Numbered from the stretch's first letter, positions 15,431 to 24,837 are shown. The stretch is DNA of 64,000 nucleotides from Candidatus Corynebacterium faecigallinarum (GCA_019120175.1 DWVP01000024.1:186001-250000); one strand, 5' to 3'. Numbers and translations: made by a program. Notes: generated by a model not told the origin, from the sequence alone.

Positions 15431-17335
15431 CTATTCCTCGTCCCCTTCGTCACCATCGCCGTGGAAACCGAAGCTGCGCAGCCGCTTGCGGTCCTCGGCG
15501 GAGGAACTCGCGGTCAGCCGCAGCAACTCCCCGTAGATACCGCCACTGACCGCCAACTCCGCCGGCGTACCGATCTCGTCGACCCGGCCCTCAGACAAGG
15601 TCACTATGGTGTCCACCGAGGCGATCGTGGACAGTCGGTGGGCGATCACCAGGGTGGTGCGTCCCACCATCAGCTCCTCCAGCCCGGCCTGCACCGCGCG
15701 CTCCGCGCGGGTGTCCAGCGCCGAGGTGGCCTCGTCGAGGACCAGGATCGGGGCGTCCTTCAGCATCGCCCGGGCCACCGCCACACGCTGCTTTTGCCCG
15801 CCGGACAACCGCAGGCCGCGCTCACCGATCACCGTGTCATAGCCCTGGGGGAAGGCGCGGATGAAGCCGTCGGCGTTGGCACGGCGGGCGGCGTCCTCGA
15901 TCTCGGCGTCCGAGGCGTCCGGACGTCCGTAGGCGATGTTCTCCCGGATCGTGCCGGAGAACAGTGCCGCGTCCTGGAACACCACGCCGACCATGCCGCG
16001 CAGCTGGGCGGCCGACAGCTCGGCGATGTCGTGGCCGCAGACGCGCAGCGTGCCACTGGACGGGCGGTACAGACCAAGCAGCAGGTTCACCAGGGTGGAC
16101 TTGCCACCACCGGACTCGCCGACCAGGGCGACTTTCTCGTTGAACCCGGCGCTGAGGCTGACATCATGGATCACCGGATCATCCACGTCATAGCCGAAGG
16201 TCACGTTCTCGAACTCAACGACCGGGGTTCCACCGGGGCGGCTACAGCCTTCCAGCGGGGCCGGCGGATCGGGGATCGCATCGCGCACATCCTGCTCCGG
16301 GATCACCGAGGGGCCGTACTCACGGGAGGCGGCGAGCAGTACCGGGGACACGGTGGCCTCCTCGAGCTCCTCCATCGCCTCGAAGTACTCCCGGGAACCG
16401 GCGGCAGCGCGCTGGGCGGAGTCGACCATCCAGCTCATCATCGTCGCCGGCTGCTTGGCCATCGCTACCAGCTGCACCAGCAGCACCATATCGCCGATGG
16501 TGAAATTGCCGTTGAGCGTCTGCAGGAACAGCACCAGGTAGATGGCGAAGAAGATGACGTTCATGCCGGCCATGCGGAAGATATCCATCATGTGCCACCA
16601 GCGGGACTGCTCCTTGGTGACTGACACCGTCTCGGCGAAGTGCTGCTGGAACAGGCGCAGTTCGCGCAGTTCCGAGACGAAGGACTTCACCACCTTCACC
16701 TGGCCGATGACCTCGGCGAAGCGGCCCTGGGCGGCGTCGACGTGGTCGTTCTTGGTCTTCTCCCACCGCATCCAGCGCTTACTGGTCAACGCGGTCAGCC
16801 ACAGGTACATCGGGAAGATGATCACCAGCAGCAGGGCCAGCGGCCAGTAGTACCAGGCGGAGATCGTCAGCACCACGATCACGGTGAGGATCATCGAGAA
16901 GAAGTTGTTGGCGAAGGCCTGCAGGAACTGGGTCAGCCCCAGGATCGAGCGGTCCAGCCGGGAGATGATCGTGCCGGTGATCTGCTTGTCGAAGTAGCCC
17001 TGGGGCAGGGAGAGCAGCTTGGCGAAGTAACGGTTCGACAGGATCTGCCGCATCCGCATACCCATCACGTCACCGAACCAGCCACCGATGTTGTGGATCA
17101 CGGTGTGCGCCAGTTCGGCGAGCAGCAGGCCGACGGCGACGGCGATGACCACCGTCGTCGCATCCTCCACGGTGACCGAACCATTGACGGTGTCGACGAT
17201 GGTGTCGGTGGCGTGCTTGATGAGGAACGGCGACGCCATGGAGAGCAGCACGGTGACCGTGGCTGCCAGAATGACCATCACATAGTAGGGCCACAGCTCC
17301 CGCATGGAGCGGACGATTCGGCTCAGGCTTCGCAC
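15431..17335 (-). CDS. ABC transporter, fused permease and ATPase half-transporter (634 aa)
   Basis: An exporter half-molecule of the MdlB/MsbA type: six membrane helices in residues 1-330 and an ATPase domain in the last 260. Walker A GESGGGKSTLVNLLLG, Q-loop FQDAALFSGTIRENIAYG, signature LSGGQKQRVAVARA, Walker B ILVLDEATSALD and a switch His in IAHRLSTI are all intact. It would act as a homodimer in the membrane; lipid, drug or peptide are all possible substrates. The GTG at 17335 overlaps the end of the upstream C-S lyase gene by 13 bases, so the two are co-transcribed and probably translationally coupled. Confidence 0.9.
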   Translation of the reverse strand: MRSLSRIVRSMRELWPYYVMVILAATVTVLLSMASPFLIKHATDTIVDTVNGSVTVEDATTVVIAVAVGLLLAELAHTVIHNIGGWFGDVMGMRMRQILSNRYFAKLLSLPQGYFDKQITGTIISRLDRSILGLTQFLQAFANNFFSMILTVIVVLTISAWYYWPLALLLVIIFPMYLWLTALTSKRWMRWEKTKNDHVDAAQGRFAEVIGQVKVVKSFVSELRELRLFQQHFAETVSVTKEQSRWWHMMDIFRMAGMNVIFFAIYLVLFLQTLNGNFTIGDMVLLVQLVAMAKQPATMMSWMVDSAQRAAAGSREYFEAMEELEEATVSPVLLAASREYGPSVIPEQDVRDAIPDPPAPLEGCSRPGGTPVVEFENVTFGYDVDDPVIHDVSLSAGFNEKVALVGESGGGKSTLVNLLLGLYRPSSGTLRVCGHDIAELSAAQLRGMVGVVFQDAALFSGTIRENIAYGRPDASDAEIEDAARRANADGFIRAFPQGYDTVIGERGLRLSGGQKQRVAVARAMLKDAPILVLDEATSALDTRAERAVQAGLEELMVGRTTLVIAHRLSTIASVDTIVTLSEGRVDEIGTPAELAVSGGIYGELLRLTASSSAEDRKRLRSFGFHGDGDEGDEE

Positions 17336-18564
17336 GCCGCTCCCTCACGGAGGTCGGCGGTGGCGATGCGGTCGAGGGCGGCGTCGATGATCTCGCGGGA
17401 GGTGCCGAAGTTCAGCCGGATGAACCCGGCCCCGGTCGGGCCGAAGTCGGTGCCCTCGTTGAACCCGACCCGGGCGAGCTGACGCAGCCGCTTCGCCGGG
17501 GCGGTGACCGTACCGTCCTCGCCGCGCAGCCGGTCGACGCCGGAGACATCCAGCCATGCCAGGAAGGTCGCCTCCTGGACGGGCAGGACGATCCCCGGCA
17601 GCACCTCGGGCAGGCGTGCCTCCAGATGCCGCCAGTTCGCCTCCAGGTAGTCGACCTCCGCCTGCAGCCACTGCCTGCCGTCGCGGTAGGCGGCGGTGGC
17701 TGCGGCCAGACCGACGGTGGACGCCTCACCGGTGACCAGGTTCGACAGTCGGCCGAGTTCCCGGGCGTCTTCCTTGTTCGTGGTGATGATCTGCGCGCAC
17801 TTCAGGCCGGCGGTGTTCCAGCCCTTGGAGGTGGCGGTGACGGTGACGGTGTTCGCCGCGGCGGTGTCGGAGACGGTCGCGGTCGGCACATGGTTGCCGG
17901 AGAAGACCAGTGGGGCGTGGATCTCGTCCGAGATCACCCGCACGTTGTACCTGGCGGCCAGTTCCGAGACCTCCACCAGCTCCTCGGCGGTGAAGGCCCG
18001 GCCCAACGGGTTGAAGGGGTTGCACAGGATGAAGCTGCCGACTCCGTTGGGGTTGTCGGTGGCGGCGAAGGCACGCTCCAGGGCCTCGAGGTCGAAGACG
18101 GCCTCGCCGTTGTCGCCGGTGGCCATCGGCACGTAGGTGGCCGGACGGCGCGTGGCGGCCGGCACCTTCTGGAACGGCGGGTAGGCCGGCAGCGGGATGA
18201 TGATCGTGGAGTTGGCGGCGGTGAGGTTGTCGATCGCCACGATGATGCCCTTGACGACGTCGGGGACGATCACCACCGAGGCAGGGTCCACCGCCCAGCC
18301 GTGCCGCTCGGCGGAGAAGGCCGCCAGAGCCTCGGCCAGCGCGGTGGCGCCTCCGACCTCGGGGTAGCCGAAGTACTCGCGGTCCACGGCATCCTGCACC
18401 GCCGCGGCGACGGCCGGGCAGGTGTCGAAGTCGGTCTCGGCGACCCAGAGTGGCAGGACGTCCGGCTCGAAGGCCGTCCACTTCATCGTCCGGCGGGCGC
18501 GCAGGGTGTCGAGGTCGGGGAAAGACAGGAGGAAAGACAGGGAAGATTCGCGGGATGAGGCCAT
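17323..18564 (-). CDS. PatB/MalY-type aminotransferase-fold C-S lyase (cystathionine beta-lyase-like, 413 aa)
   Basis: A PLP enzyme, probably cleaving C-S bonds of cystathionine or cysteine conjugates to thiol, pyruvate and ammonia. KWTAFEPDVLPLWVAETDFD is the N-terminal signature of the PatB/MalY group. PAYPPFQKVP, FILCNPFNPLGRAF and VISDEIHAPLVF form the cofactor site, with the PLP-binding Lys in TATSKGWNTAGLKC. The end RLNFGTS holds the carboxylate-binding Arg. Length is slightly above the usual 390. The ATG at 18564 begins about 25 residues before the domain. It overlaps the ABC transporter gene and is its likely operon partner. Confidence 0.85.
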   Translation of the reverse strand: MASSRESSLSFLLSFPDLDTLRARRTMKWTAFEPDVLPLWVAETDFDTCPAVAAAVQDAVDREYFGYPEVGGATALAEALAAFSAERHGWAVDPASVVIVPDVVKGIIVAIDNLTAANSTIIIPLPAYPPFQKVPAATRRPATYVPMATGDNGEAVFDLEALERAFAATDNPNGVGSFILCNPFNPLGRAFTAEELVEVSELAARYNVRVISDEIHAPLVFSGNHVPTATVSDTAAANTVTVTATSKGWNTAGLKCAQIITTNKEDARELGRLSNLVTGEASTVGLAAATAAYRDGRQWLQAEVDYLEANWRHLEARLPEVLPGIVLPVQEATFLAWLDVSGVDRLRGEDGTVTAPAKRLRQLARVGFNEGTDFGPTGAGFIRLNFGTSREIIDAALDRIATADLREGAACEA

Positions 18565-18586
18565 GCCCTCCACTCTATCCGCCGGG

Positions 18587-20107
18587 TCAGTACAGTTGCC
18601 CCAGGAGTTGGCGAAGTGGCCGCCAGGGGTCGGCGACCGTCCGGGGCGCGGAGGTATCTGACTCGCTGACCTCTCCAGACATGTCGAAGACCCGGGCGGT
18701 GCGCTCCGGTGCGGTGAAACGGGACCAGCCGGGGGAGTAGCCGTGGGCGATGTCCACCACCGCGGCACGGAATGCGGCGGCCGGTCCCCCGGCACCGGAG
18801 AGACGACGCACCGCGTCCGGGCCGCAGGCCGCGGCGACGTCGGCGCGTCCGACCGTGAGGGTGTCGAAGAGCTGCGGTAGTTCACCGCAGTGCAGGGCGT
18901 AGTGGCCCAGCTCGCCGACCCGGTCGCCGTCGCGACCGCCGATGAACTCATAGGCCCACACCGTCGCACCCCGGTCCAGGGCACCCTCGGCGATCGCCGA
19001 GGCCCACCGGCGGATCGCCCGGTCGCCGACGGTGCGGCCCAGCGGACGTACCGGTTTCGAGGTGGACACGAACCGGCACCAGGAGCGCAGGGTGCGCAGC
19101 GGTACGCCGAGGACGACCATCACCGGGGCCAGCAACCAGGCTGACAGGACCTTCGGCAGGCGGAGTGCCCCGATGACCCGGCGAAGCAACCGGTCGGTGT
19201 CGACGACCAGGGGATAGGTGACGAACTCGTCGTGCATGGTGCCGACGAGCATGGGCACCGGACGTAACTGCCCGAGCTCCAGGGGGTAGGGGCCGACCGC
19301 GCAGTCGGTGGAGTGCAGTGCGGCGAAGCGGCGGTAGGCCCTCCGCAGCTGATTGGGGGACAACGACTCCAGGTAGGCGCGTGTCGGTCGCGCCCCAGGC
19401 CGCCCCGGTGACAGCAGGGCGGCCTGTGCGGTGAACCGGCGGATCCCACCGGTGCGACGGGGCAGACCCGGGGACATCAGCACCGCCCGGTGGAACAGCG
19501 GGTCGGCGGCGCGGACGGTGAGCAGCCAGGCGATGAGCCCTGCGCCGGCGGACTGGCCGGCCAGGGTCACGTTGCCGGGATCGCCACCGAGCCCACCGAC
19601 GACCTCACGGACCCAGTGCAGTGCGGCGAGCAGGTCCTGGACCCCGCGTGGCTGGTCGGTGCCGGTATCGCTGCTGGTGGGGTCGTCGGCCAGCGGCAGA
19701 AAACCCTCGAAGCGTTTGCGGTAGTTCACGCTGACCACCACGCAACCGGCCCGGGCGAGCACCCCGCCGTCGTACCAGGGCTCGTCGCCGTGGCCCAGCT
19801 CGTAGCGTCCGCCGTGGATGAAGACGATCACCGGCGCGGGGGCTGGGGCACCTGGCGTTCCGTCCTCTGCCGGTGCGTAGACGGTGGCGGTGTGGGTGTC
19901 GCGCAGCTACAGTCGTTCGTCGGTGTCCGGGCACGCCAGAATCCCCTCCCAGCGCGGGGCGGGGAGGGGTTCGGCGAACCGGGTGTCGGCGGTGTCGTGC
20001 GCCGCGGTGACCGGGACGGCGCGGAAGACACGCGTGCCGTCGCCCCGGAGAGTGCCGCTGACGGTGCCGGAGGGGGTCTGCAGCACCGGGGAGGACACGT
20101 CGGTCAC
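18587..20107 (-). pseudogene. Type B carboxylesterase gene interrupted by an in-frame TAG
   Basis: From the GTG at 20107 the frame encodes a type B carboxylesterase start (TPSGTVSGTLRGDGTRVFRAVP). It reaches TAG at 19907-19909, then continues in the same frame for 440 codons to the stop at 18587. After the TAG come VIVFIHGGRYELG (oxyanion hole), the nucleophile elbow GQSAGAGL, and the rest of the alpha/beta hydrolase with plausible length (about 506 residues in total). Both halves have normal codon bias. A single CAG-to-TAG change would explain it. Translation from the stop onward lacks the N-terminal strand, so activity is doubtful. GTGA overlap with the TetR gene's stop indicates a former operon. 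Confidence 0.8.
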
Positions 20108-20769
20108 TTCGAGTGGGCCGCAGCTTCCTGCATGATGATCGAGATGACGCCCTGGGCATGCAGCTCCAGCTGGGCGCGCAGATCGGACTGGTCGTTCATC
20201 TCATGGTCCACGAACAGACCCTCGACCCCGGAGACCGTGTAGGTCACGATGGCCGTGCGGCGCTCCTCGGGGACGTAGCTGAAGTGGGTTGCGGCGATGG
20301 TGCACAACCGGTCGATGATGTCCTTGCGCATCTGCAGGTACATCCGCCGGGGCTGGGGGTCGTCATTGCGCTTGAGCAGAGCCAGCGGCAGACACAGCCG
20401 GATGAACTCGGGGTGGTTCTCCAGCGCGTCCAGCAGCTGCTCGGCGATCATCGGCAGCCGGAGGAGGATATCGCCCTCCGTGGAGATGTCCCAGGCATCG
20501 TTCCATGCGTTGAAGCTCTTCTCGATGACATGGGACATCAGGTCATCCTTGTCCCGGAAGTGCCAGTAGATGGAACTGGCCGGCAGACCACAGCGTCGTG
20601 AGATCTCGGCGATGCTGGTGCCGTCGTAGCCGCGGTCTGCGGCGATGGTGCTGGCGGCATCGATGATCCGCTGTCGGGATCGTTCGCCGTCCGCCCGTCG
20701 GTTGCGGGCGCGTTGGCGGGGTGCGGTCTTCTGGTCATCCTGGTCGGTGACCTTCGCCGGAACGGTCAT
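20104..20769 (-). CDS. TetR-family transcriptional regulator (221 aa)
   Basis: A one-component repressor: a basic N-terminus rich in Arg, then helix-turn-helix RIIDAASTIAADRGYDGTS and CGLPASSIYWHFRDKDDLM (recognition helix), followed by a helical ligand/dimer domain of about 150 residues. The ATG at 20769 is preferred to a GTG two codons upstream because AGTAGGA is then well spaced. It overlaps the broken carboxylesterase gene downstream and lies beside the MpaB-like gene on the same strand. An 8-base-arm palindrome at 22108-22133 is one possible operator but unproven. Confidence 0.9.
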   Translation of the reverse strand: MTVPAKVTDQDDQKTAPRQRARNRRADGERSRQRIIDAASTIAADRGYDGTSIAEISRRCGLPASSIYWHFRDKDDLMSHVIEKSFNAWNDAWDISTEGDILLRLPMIAEQLLDALENHPEFIRLCLPLALLKRNDDPQPRRMYLQMRKDIIDRLCTIAATHFSYVPEERRTAIVTYTVSGVEGLFVDHEMNDQSDLRAQLELHAQGVISIIMQEAAAHSK

Positions 20770-20807
20770 GGGCACATCCTACTCAGAGAAGTCGTCAACG
20801 AAACAGG

Positions 20808-20834
20808 GGAGGGAAGCCCCGGGGGCCTCTCTCC
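20808..20834 (-). terminator. Terminator of the MpaB-like gene
   Basis: Two bases after the stop, the minus strand forms a G+C-rich stem of about 13 pairs with one mismatch and one wobble (20821-20834 with 20808-20820), followed by CCTGTTTCGTT. The T-run is weak. Confidence 0.5.
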
Positions 20835-20835
20835 A

Positions 20836-22008
20836 CTAGGACGCCTTCGAGAGTGCCTTCGTGGATTCTTCGACGGCGGCGAGGGTGCGCTTGGTGCTTT
20901 CCTCGTCATCGGCCTCGGAGAACTCCAGGATCTGGTCCACGTGGTTGTGGCCGTAGGAGTCCTGCCCGGCGCCCTTCCGGCGCTTCTCCAGCAGCTCCTC
21001 GCGCTGCTCCAAGGGGGTCAGCGGATTGCCGAACATGCGGCGTGCGACCTCGGGGGTGTAGACCTTGGGGCTGTCGGCCGGGACCTTGTAGTACACCGGC
21101 TTGATGTAACGCAGGGCGCGCGGGCAGATGCGCTCGACGACCCAGCTGATGAACCACGGCATCTTGTTCGCCGCGGCCAGGAACGGCTTCCAGCCCCAGA
21201 ACATCAGCTGGTCCATCGCCTTCGACTGCTTCACGCCGAGCATCGGACGCATCCAGTGCGGGTAGGTGGCGATGATGCTACGACGGAACAGCGGGCGGAG
21301 GACCTTGCGGATCGGCGTGGGCAGGCCGACGAAGGCCGTGTCACCACCGTCGATGATGTGGTCGACGTTGCGGATCGCGGCTTCGGAGGCCGACAGCTTC
21401 TCACGCCAGTCGTCGAGGTGCTTCAGGGCCTCACCGCGGGTCTTCGGGACGTCGGCCGGGTCGATCGGCTGGAACTTCGCGGCGGTGACCATCTGCTCCC
21501 AGTACTCGTTCTCCTCGTCACGGGAGAGCTTTCCGGGGTCGAACTTCTCGTAGGTGTAGAGGATGGAGTGCCATGCGGTGACCAGGATCCACAGCTGCGA
21601 GGACGGGCGGTTGGCCTCGAAGTCGTTGCCGGTGACCGGGTTGGTGCCGTAGGAGCGGTCGTGGACCTTCATGAGGATGTCGGACATCCGGGTGACGGTC
21701 TGCGCGTCGGCGAACAGGACCGCGGCGAAGTACTCAATGGTGCGGTCGTAACGGGTGGGGGTGCGCTTGTACACCTGGCCGGAGTCGTCGACGGCGGCGA
21801 CCAGGTCCGGATCGAGGTGCTCGATGGTCACTGCGCGAAAGAAGCCCTGCAGTGCGGAGGTCGGGAAGGTCCAGACCTTCCAGGCGACGGAGCCGGGGCC
21901 GAAGAAGCCTTCGTCAGCACGGGTGGCCATGTCCTTGGCTGCGCCACGGGGAGGTGGGACCCGGGCGTCGGTGGTACGTTCCTGCGTCGCGGCGGTCGTG
22001 GGCGTCAT
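20836..22008 (-). CDS. MpaB-like oxygenase (DUF2236 family, 390 aa)
   Basis: Resembles the DUF2236/MpaB-prenyltransferase-side-chain oxygenase group, which includes latex-clearing protein and related heme b oxygenases. Visible features are GFFGPGSVAWKVWTFPTSALQGFFR near residue 35, YDRTIEYFAAVLFAD, WILVTAWHSILYTYEKF and the Arg/Trp-rich PHWMRPMLGVKQSKAMD near 270. The His-containing helices that would hold heme are plausible but I cannot assign ligands. There is no signal peptide. The ATG at 22008 has AGGAG at 8 bases. It is divergent from the oligopeptidase gene, and its substrate is unknown. Confidence 0.8.
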   Translation of the reverse strand: MTPTTAATQERTTDARVPPPRGAAKDMATRADEGFFGPGSVAWKVWTFPTSALQGFFRAVTIEHLDPDLVAAVDDSGQVYKRTPTRYDRTIEYFAAVLFADAQTVTRMSDILMKVHDRSYGTNPVTGNDFEANRPSSQLWILVTAWHSILYTYEKFDPGKLSRDEENEYWEQMVTAAKFQPIDPADVPKTRGEALKHLDDWREKLSASEAAIRNVDHIIDGGDTAFVGLPTPIRKVLRPLFRRSIIATYPHWMRPMLGVKQSKAMDQLMFWGWKPFLAAANKMPWFISWVVERICPRALRYIKPVYYKVPADSPKVYTPEVARRMFGNPLTPLEQREELLEKRRKGAGQDSYGHNHVDQILEFSEADDEESTKRTLAAVEESTKALSKAS

Positions 22009-22107
22009 GGGGGAAACTCCTCGTAGAGGGTCGGGTGCAGATGCGGCCGGGACGCATCGTCATCGTGTCCCGCACGTTGTGATCTGTGACACTACAGAGT
22101 GTACATA

Positions 22108-22133
22108 TTTTCTGTAGCGAAATGGACAGAAAA
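22108..22133. promoter_or_regulatory. Palindrome in the divergent mpaB-like/oligopeptidase intergenic region
   Basis: TTTTCTGT (22108-22115) and ACAGAAAA (22126-22133) form perfect 8-base arms around a 10-base spacer. The A+T-rich site stands out in this G+C-rich window and lies where divergent promoters must be. It may be the operator of a repressor such as the nearby TetR protein. Confidence 0.45.
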
Positions 22134-22177
22134 CTCTGCGGAGAGCTTTTCCGGGCGCTCCCGATAGGGTGGTTGCC

Positions 22178-24286
22178 ATGACTGGTGACAACCCGCTGCT
22201 GCAACCTTCCGACCTGGACCACGAACTGCCGGATTTCGCCCACATCCGGATCGCTGACCTGGTCCCCACCTTCCGTACCGGGCTGCTTGACCAGCAAGCC
22301 GAGATCGCGGCGATCACCGCGAACCCGGAGGAGCCCACCTGGGATAACACCATGGACGAGCTCGAGGCCAGTGGTCAGCTGCTGTCCCGGGTGTTGGCCA
22401 TCGCCTTCAACTTCGCCGGTACCGACGCCACCCCGGAGGTAGTCGAGGTCGAGCAGACCATCGCCCCGGAACTGTCGTCCCACCTCAGCGCGATCACCCT
22501 GGACCAGGACCTGTACCAGCGCGTCCGCTCACTGCCCACCCCGCCCGAGGGGAGTGAGGAGGCCGCACTGTTGGACTACTGGCTGCGCCGTTTCCGCCGT
22601 GGTGGTGCCGCCCTGGACGAGTCCGGCCGCGCCGAGCTGCGAAAGATCGACACCCGGCTGGCGGAGCTGTCCACCGGTTTCGGACGCAACCTCGTCGACG
22701 CCACCGAGGCTGGCGCGGTGCTGTTCACCGAGGAGGCCGAGCTGGCAGGGCTTGATGAGACCCGCAAGGCCGGCCTCGCTGCGGAGGCGGACGCCGCCGG
22801 TCACCAGGGCTGGCTGGTCCGGCTGGGTCTGCCGAGCGTGCAGCCGATACTGGAGGAACTGGAGAACCCGGCATCCCGCGAGCGGGTGGCTGCAGCATCG
22901 CGCGGCCGGGGATCGGGGGAGGTCGGGAACAACACCGACAGCGTGCTGGAGATCGTCCGGCTCCGGGCGCGCCGGGCACGACTGCTGGGCTACACCAGTC
23001 ACGCCGACTTCGTCGCTGAAGAGGAGACGGCCGGATCGGTGGCGGCGGTCGAGGATCTGTTGAACCGGGTGACCCCGGCCGCGGTGGCCAATGCCGGTGG
23101 TGAGTACAAGCGTGCCGCTGATCTGGCATCCACCTCGGGCGAGGCGGAGGGGCTCTCCGAGGCGGACTGGCCGTACTGGGCGGCGAAACTGCGGGCCGAG
23201 GAGCTCGCCGTCGACGAGGCGGAGCTGAAGAAGTACTTCCCGCTGGACCAGGTACTGGTGGACGGGGTCTTCTACGCCGCATCCCGGCTCTACGGCATCG
23301 AGGTTGCGGCGCGTCCCGACCTTCAGGGCTACCACCCGGACGTGCAGGTGTGGGAGGTGCGCGAGGAGTCGGACGACGGGCAGGGCGACTCCATCGGCCT
23401 GCTGCTCACCGACCTCTACGCCCGGCCGACCAAGCGGGGCGGGGCGTGGATGAGCAGCTTCGTCGAACAGAACAACCTGCTCGGCCAGACCCCGGTGGTG
23501 GTCAACGTGCTCAACATCGCCAAGCCCGTGGACGGCGCCCCGACCCTGCTCAGCCTCGACGAGATCGCCACCCTGTTCCACGAGTTCGGCCACGGACTCC
23601 ACGGCCTGCTCTCGGACGTGCGTTACCCCAGCTTGTCAGGCACCAACGTGCCGCGGGACTTCGTGGAGTTCCCCAGCCAGATCAACGAGAACTGGGCGCT
23701 GGAGCCGGACGTCCTGAACAACTACGCCCGCCACGTCGACACCGGTGCGGCACTGCCGTCGGAATTGGTGGCCGCGGTGAAGGAGCAGTCCCGGTGGGGG
23801 CAGGGCTTCGCCACCACGGAATACCTCGGCGCCTGCTGGCTGGACCTGGCATGGCACCGGCTGAGCGTGGAACAGGCCGATGCGGTGACCGACATCGCCG
23901 CCTTCGAACAGGAGGCGCTGGAACAGGTCGGCATCACCGACCTGGCGATCGCACCGCGGTATGCCTCGACCTACTTCAACCACATCTTCGCCGGCGGCTA
24001 CTCCGCCGACTACTGGAGTTACCTGTGGGCCGAGGTGCTCGACGCTGACGGCTTCGAGGGGTTCGTGGACACCGATGCGGCAGTCTCGCCGTCCGCTGGC
24101 GGTGACACTGGCGCCGTCAATGTCGACCTGGACGACGTGCGCTTCGCCGGGGAGCGGTTCCGCCGGATGATCCTGTCCCGGGGGGCGACCATCGACTACG
24201 ACGACGCCTACTGGATGTTCCGGGGTAAACAGCGCAGCGTCGAGCCGTTGCTGCGTCGGCGGGGACTCGCTGGTTCGGAAGCGTGA
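22178..24286 (+). CDS. M3-family zinc oligopeptidase (peptidyl-dipeptidase/oligopeptidase A type, 702 aa)
   Basis: A cytoplasmic thimet-type metallopeptidase that trims short peptides. The zinc motif HEFGH is at residues 468-472 in ATLFHEFGHGLHGLL, with the downstream zinc Glu in the DFVEFPSQINENWAL segment. The C-terminal dipeptide-recognition tyrosines are in YASTYFNHIFAGGYSADYW. Length (about 680-700) and order match Dcp/OpdA-like enzymes. I prefer the ATG at 22178 to a GTG three codons upstream. There is no signal peptide. The small membrane protein gene follows after 18 bases, possibly in one operon. Confidence 0.9.
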   Translation: MTGDNPLLQPSDLDHELPDFAHIRIADLVPTFRTGLLDQQAEIAAITANPEEPTWDNTMDELEASGQLLSRVLAIAFNFAGTDATPEVVEVEQTIAPELSSHLSAITLDQDLYQRVRSLPTPPEGSEEAALLDYWLRRFRRGGAALDESGRAELRKIDTRLAELSTGFGRNLVDATEAGAVLFTEEAELAGLDETRKAGLAAEADAAGHQGWLVRLGLPSVQPILEELENPASRERVAAASRGRGSGEVGNNTDSVLEIVRLRARRARLLGYTSHADFVAEEETAGSVAAVEDLLNRVTPAAVANAGGEYKRAADLASTSGEAEGLSEADWPYWAAKLRAEELAVDEAELKKYFPLDQVLVDGVFYAASRLYGIEVAARPDLQGYHPDVQVWEVREESDDGQGDSIGLLLTDLYARPTKRGGAWMSSFVEQNNLLGQTPVVVNVLNIAKPVDGAPTLLSLDEIATLFHEFGHGLHGLLSDVRYPSLSGTNVPRDFVEFPSQINENWALEPDVLNNYARHVDTGAALPSELVAAVKEQSRWGQGFATTEYLGACWLDLAWHRLSVEQADAVTDIAAFEQEALEQVGITDLAIAPRYASTYFNHIFAGGYSADYWSYLWAEVLDADGFEGFVDTDAAVSPSAGGDTGAVNVDLDDVRFAGERFRRMILSRGATIDYDDAYWMFRGKQRSVEPLLRRRGLAGSEA

Positions 24287-24304
24287 CGGGTAAGCTGACG
24301 GACT

Positions 24305-24568
24305 GTGACCGACGGCATGACTGACGGCATCGAACAGTGGATCGTTGATCTGCCGGTGTGGATCCAGGCCCCGCTCGTGCTGGCCGTTCTTGTTCCGGTG
24401 GCCTGCGGTGTCGCCGCGGTGCTGACCATGGTGGTGGGCAGGATCCTCCCCACCTCTGCGGCGGAGCGGCGGGTGTTCGGCACCGACCCGGTGTCAGCAG
24501 GGGCACCCGAAGATGAACCCAGTGACGTGCACGGTGACGTGCACGGTGAAGAAGGAGAATCCCGGTGA
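24305..24568 (+). CDS. Small membrane protein of unknown function (87 aa)
   Basis: One strong membrane helix, LVLAVLVPVACGVAAVLTMVV (about residues 25-45), follows a short amphipathic stretch EQWIVDLPVWIQ. A 40-residue acidic tail contains HGDVHGEEGE. The GTG at 24305 is the first start; an ATG four codons in is also possible. It sits 18 bases after the oligopeptidase gene and its TGA overlaps the GTG of a 28-codon membrane peptide gene (GTGA). Two coupled small membrane proteins downstream of a peptidase suggests a small operon, but no function is known to me. Confidence 0.7.
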   Translation: MTDGMTDGIEQWIVDLPVWIQAPLVLAVLVPVACGVAAVLTMVVGRILPTSAAERRVFGTDPVSAGAPEDEPSDVHGDVHGEEGESR

Positions 24569-24651
24569 AACACCATTCCAAGGTCAGGCAGGCACTTGCC
24601 CTGCTGATGGTTCTACTGGTCGTGGCGTGGGCCGTCTCGGTCCTGATGTGA
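24565..24651 (+). CDS. Very small membrane peptide (28 aa)
   Basis: GTG at 24565 overlaps the stop of the preceding gene (GTGA) and is preceded by AGAAGGAG at 7 bases, an excellent ribosome binding site. The peptide has a basic start, MKHHSKVRQ, then one hydrophobic helix ALALLMVLLVVAWAVSVLM, and ends at TGA 24649-24651. This is a classic single-pass micro-protein with inside-positive topology. Coupling to an upstream membrane protein and conserved-looking spacing argue that it is translated. Its role is unknown; it may be a small subunit or regulator of its neighbour. Confidence 0.65.
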   Translation: MKHHSKVRQALALLMVLLVVAWAVSVLM

Positions 24652-24837
24652 TCCAGCACAAGAAGTTCTGCGGTTGTGGGTATGGCAACACAGTTATTGA
24701 TATATCATGGTGTTCTAGACCACGTTCTGCCCCGGTTGTGACAGCGTAGACTGCCGGGGTGGTGGACTGTCGGGGTGCTGCCACGGCGCGTCCCGACCGC
24801 ATACCCAGCAACGATAATTTCAAGTGATTGGAGAGAC

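Noticed and set aside
4483..19909. Amber (TAG) recoding, since two long frames are interrupted only by TAG
   Set aside because: Many intact genes in the window end with TAG at the expected length (for example DnaJ, RsmE, MSF-free genes such as glyS and aceE), so TAG is a normal stop here. Two point lesions or base-call errors explain the data.
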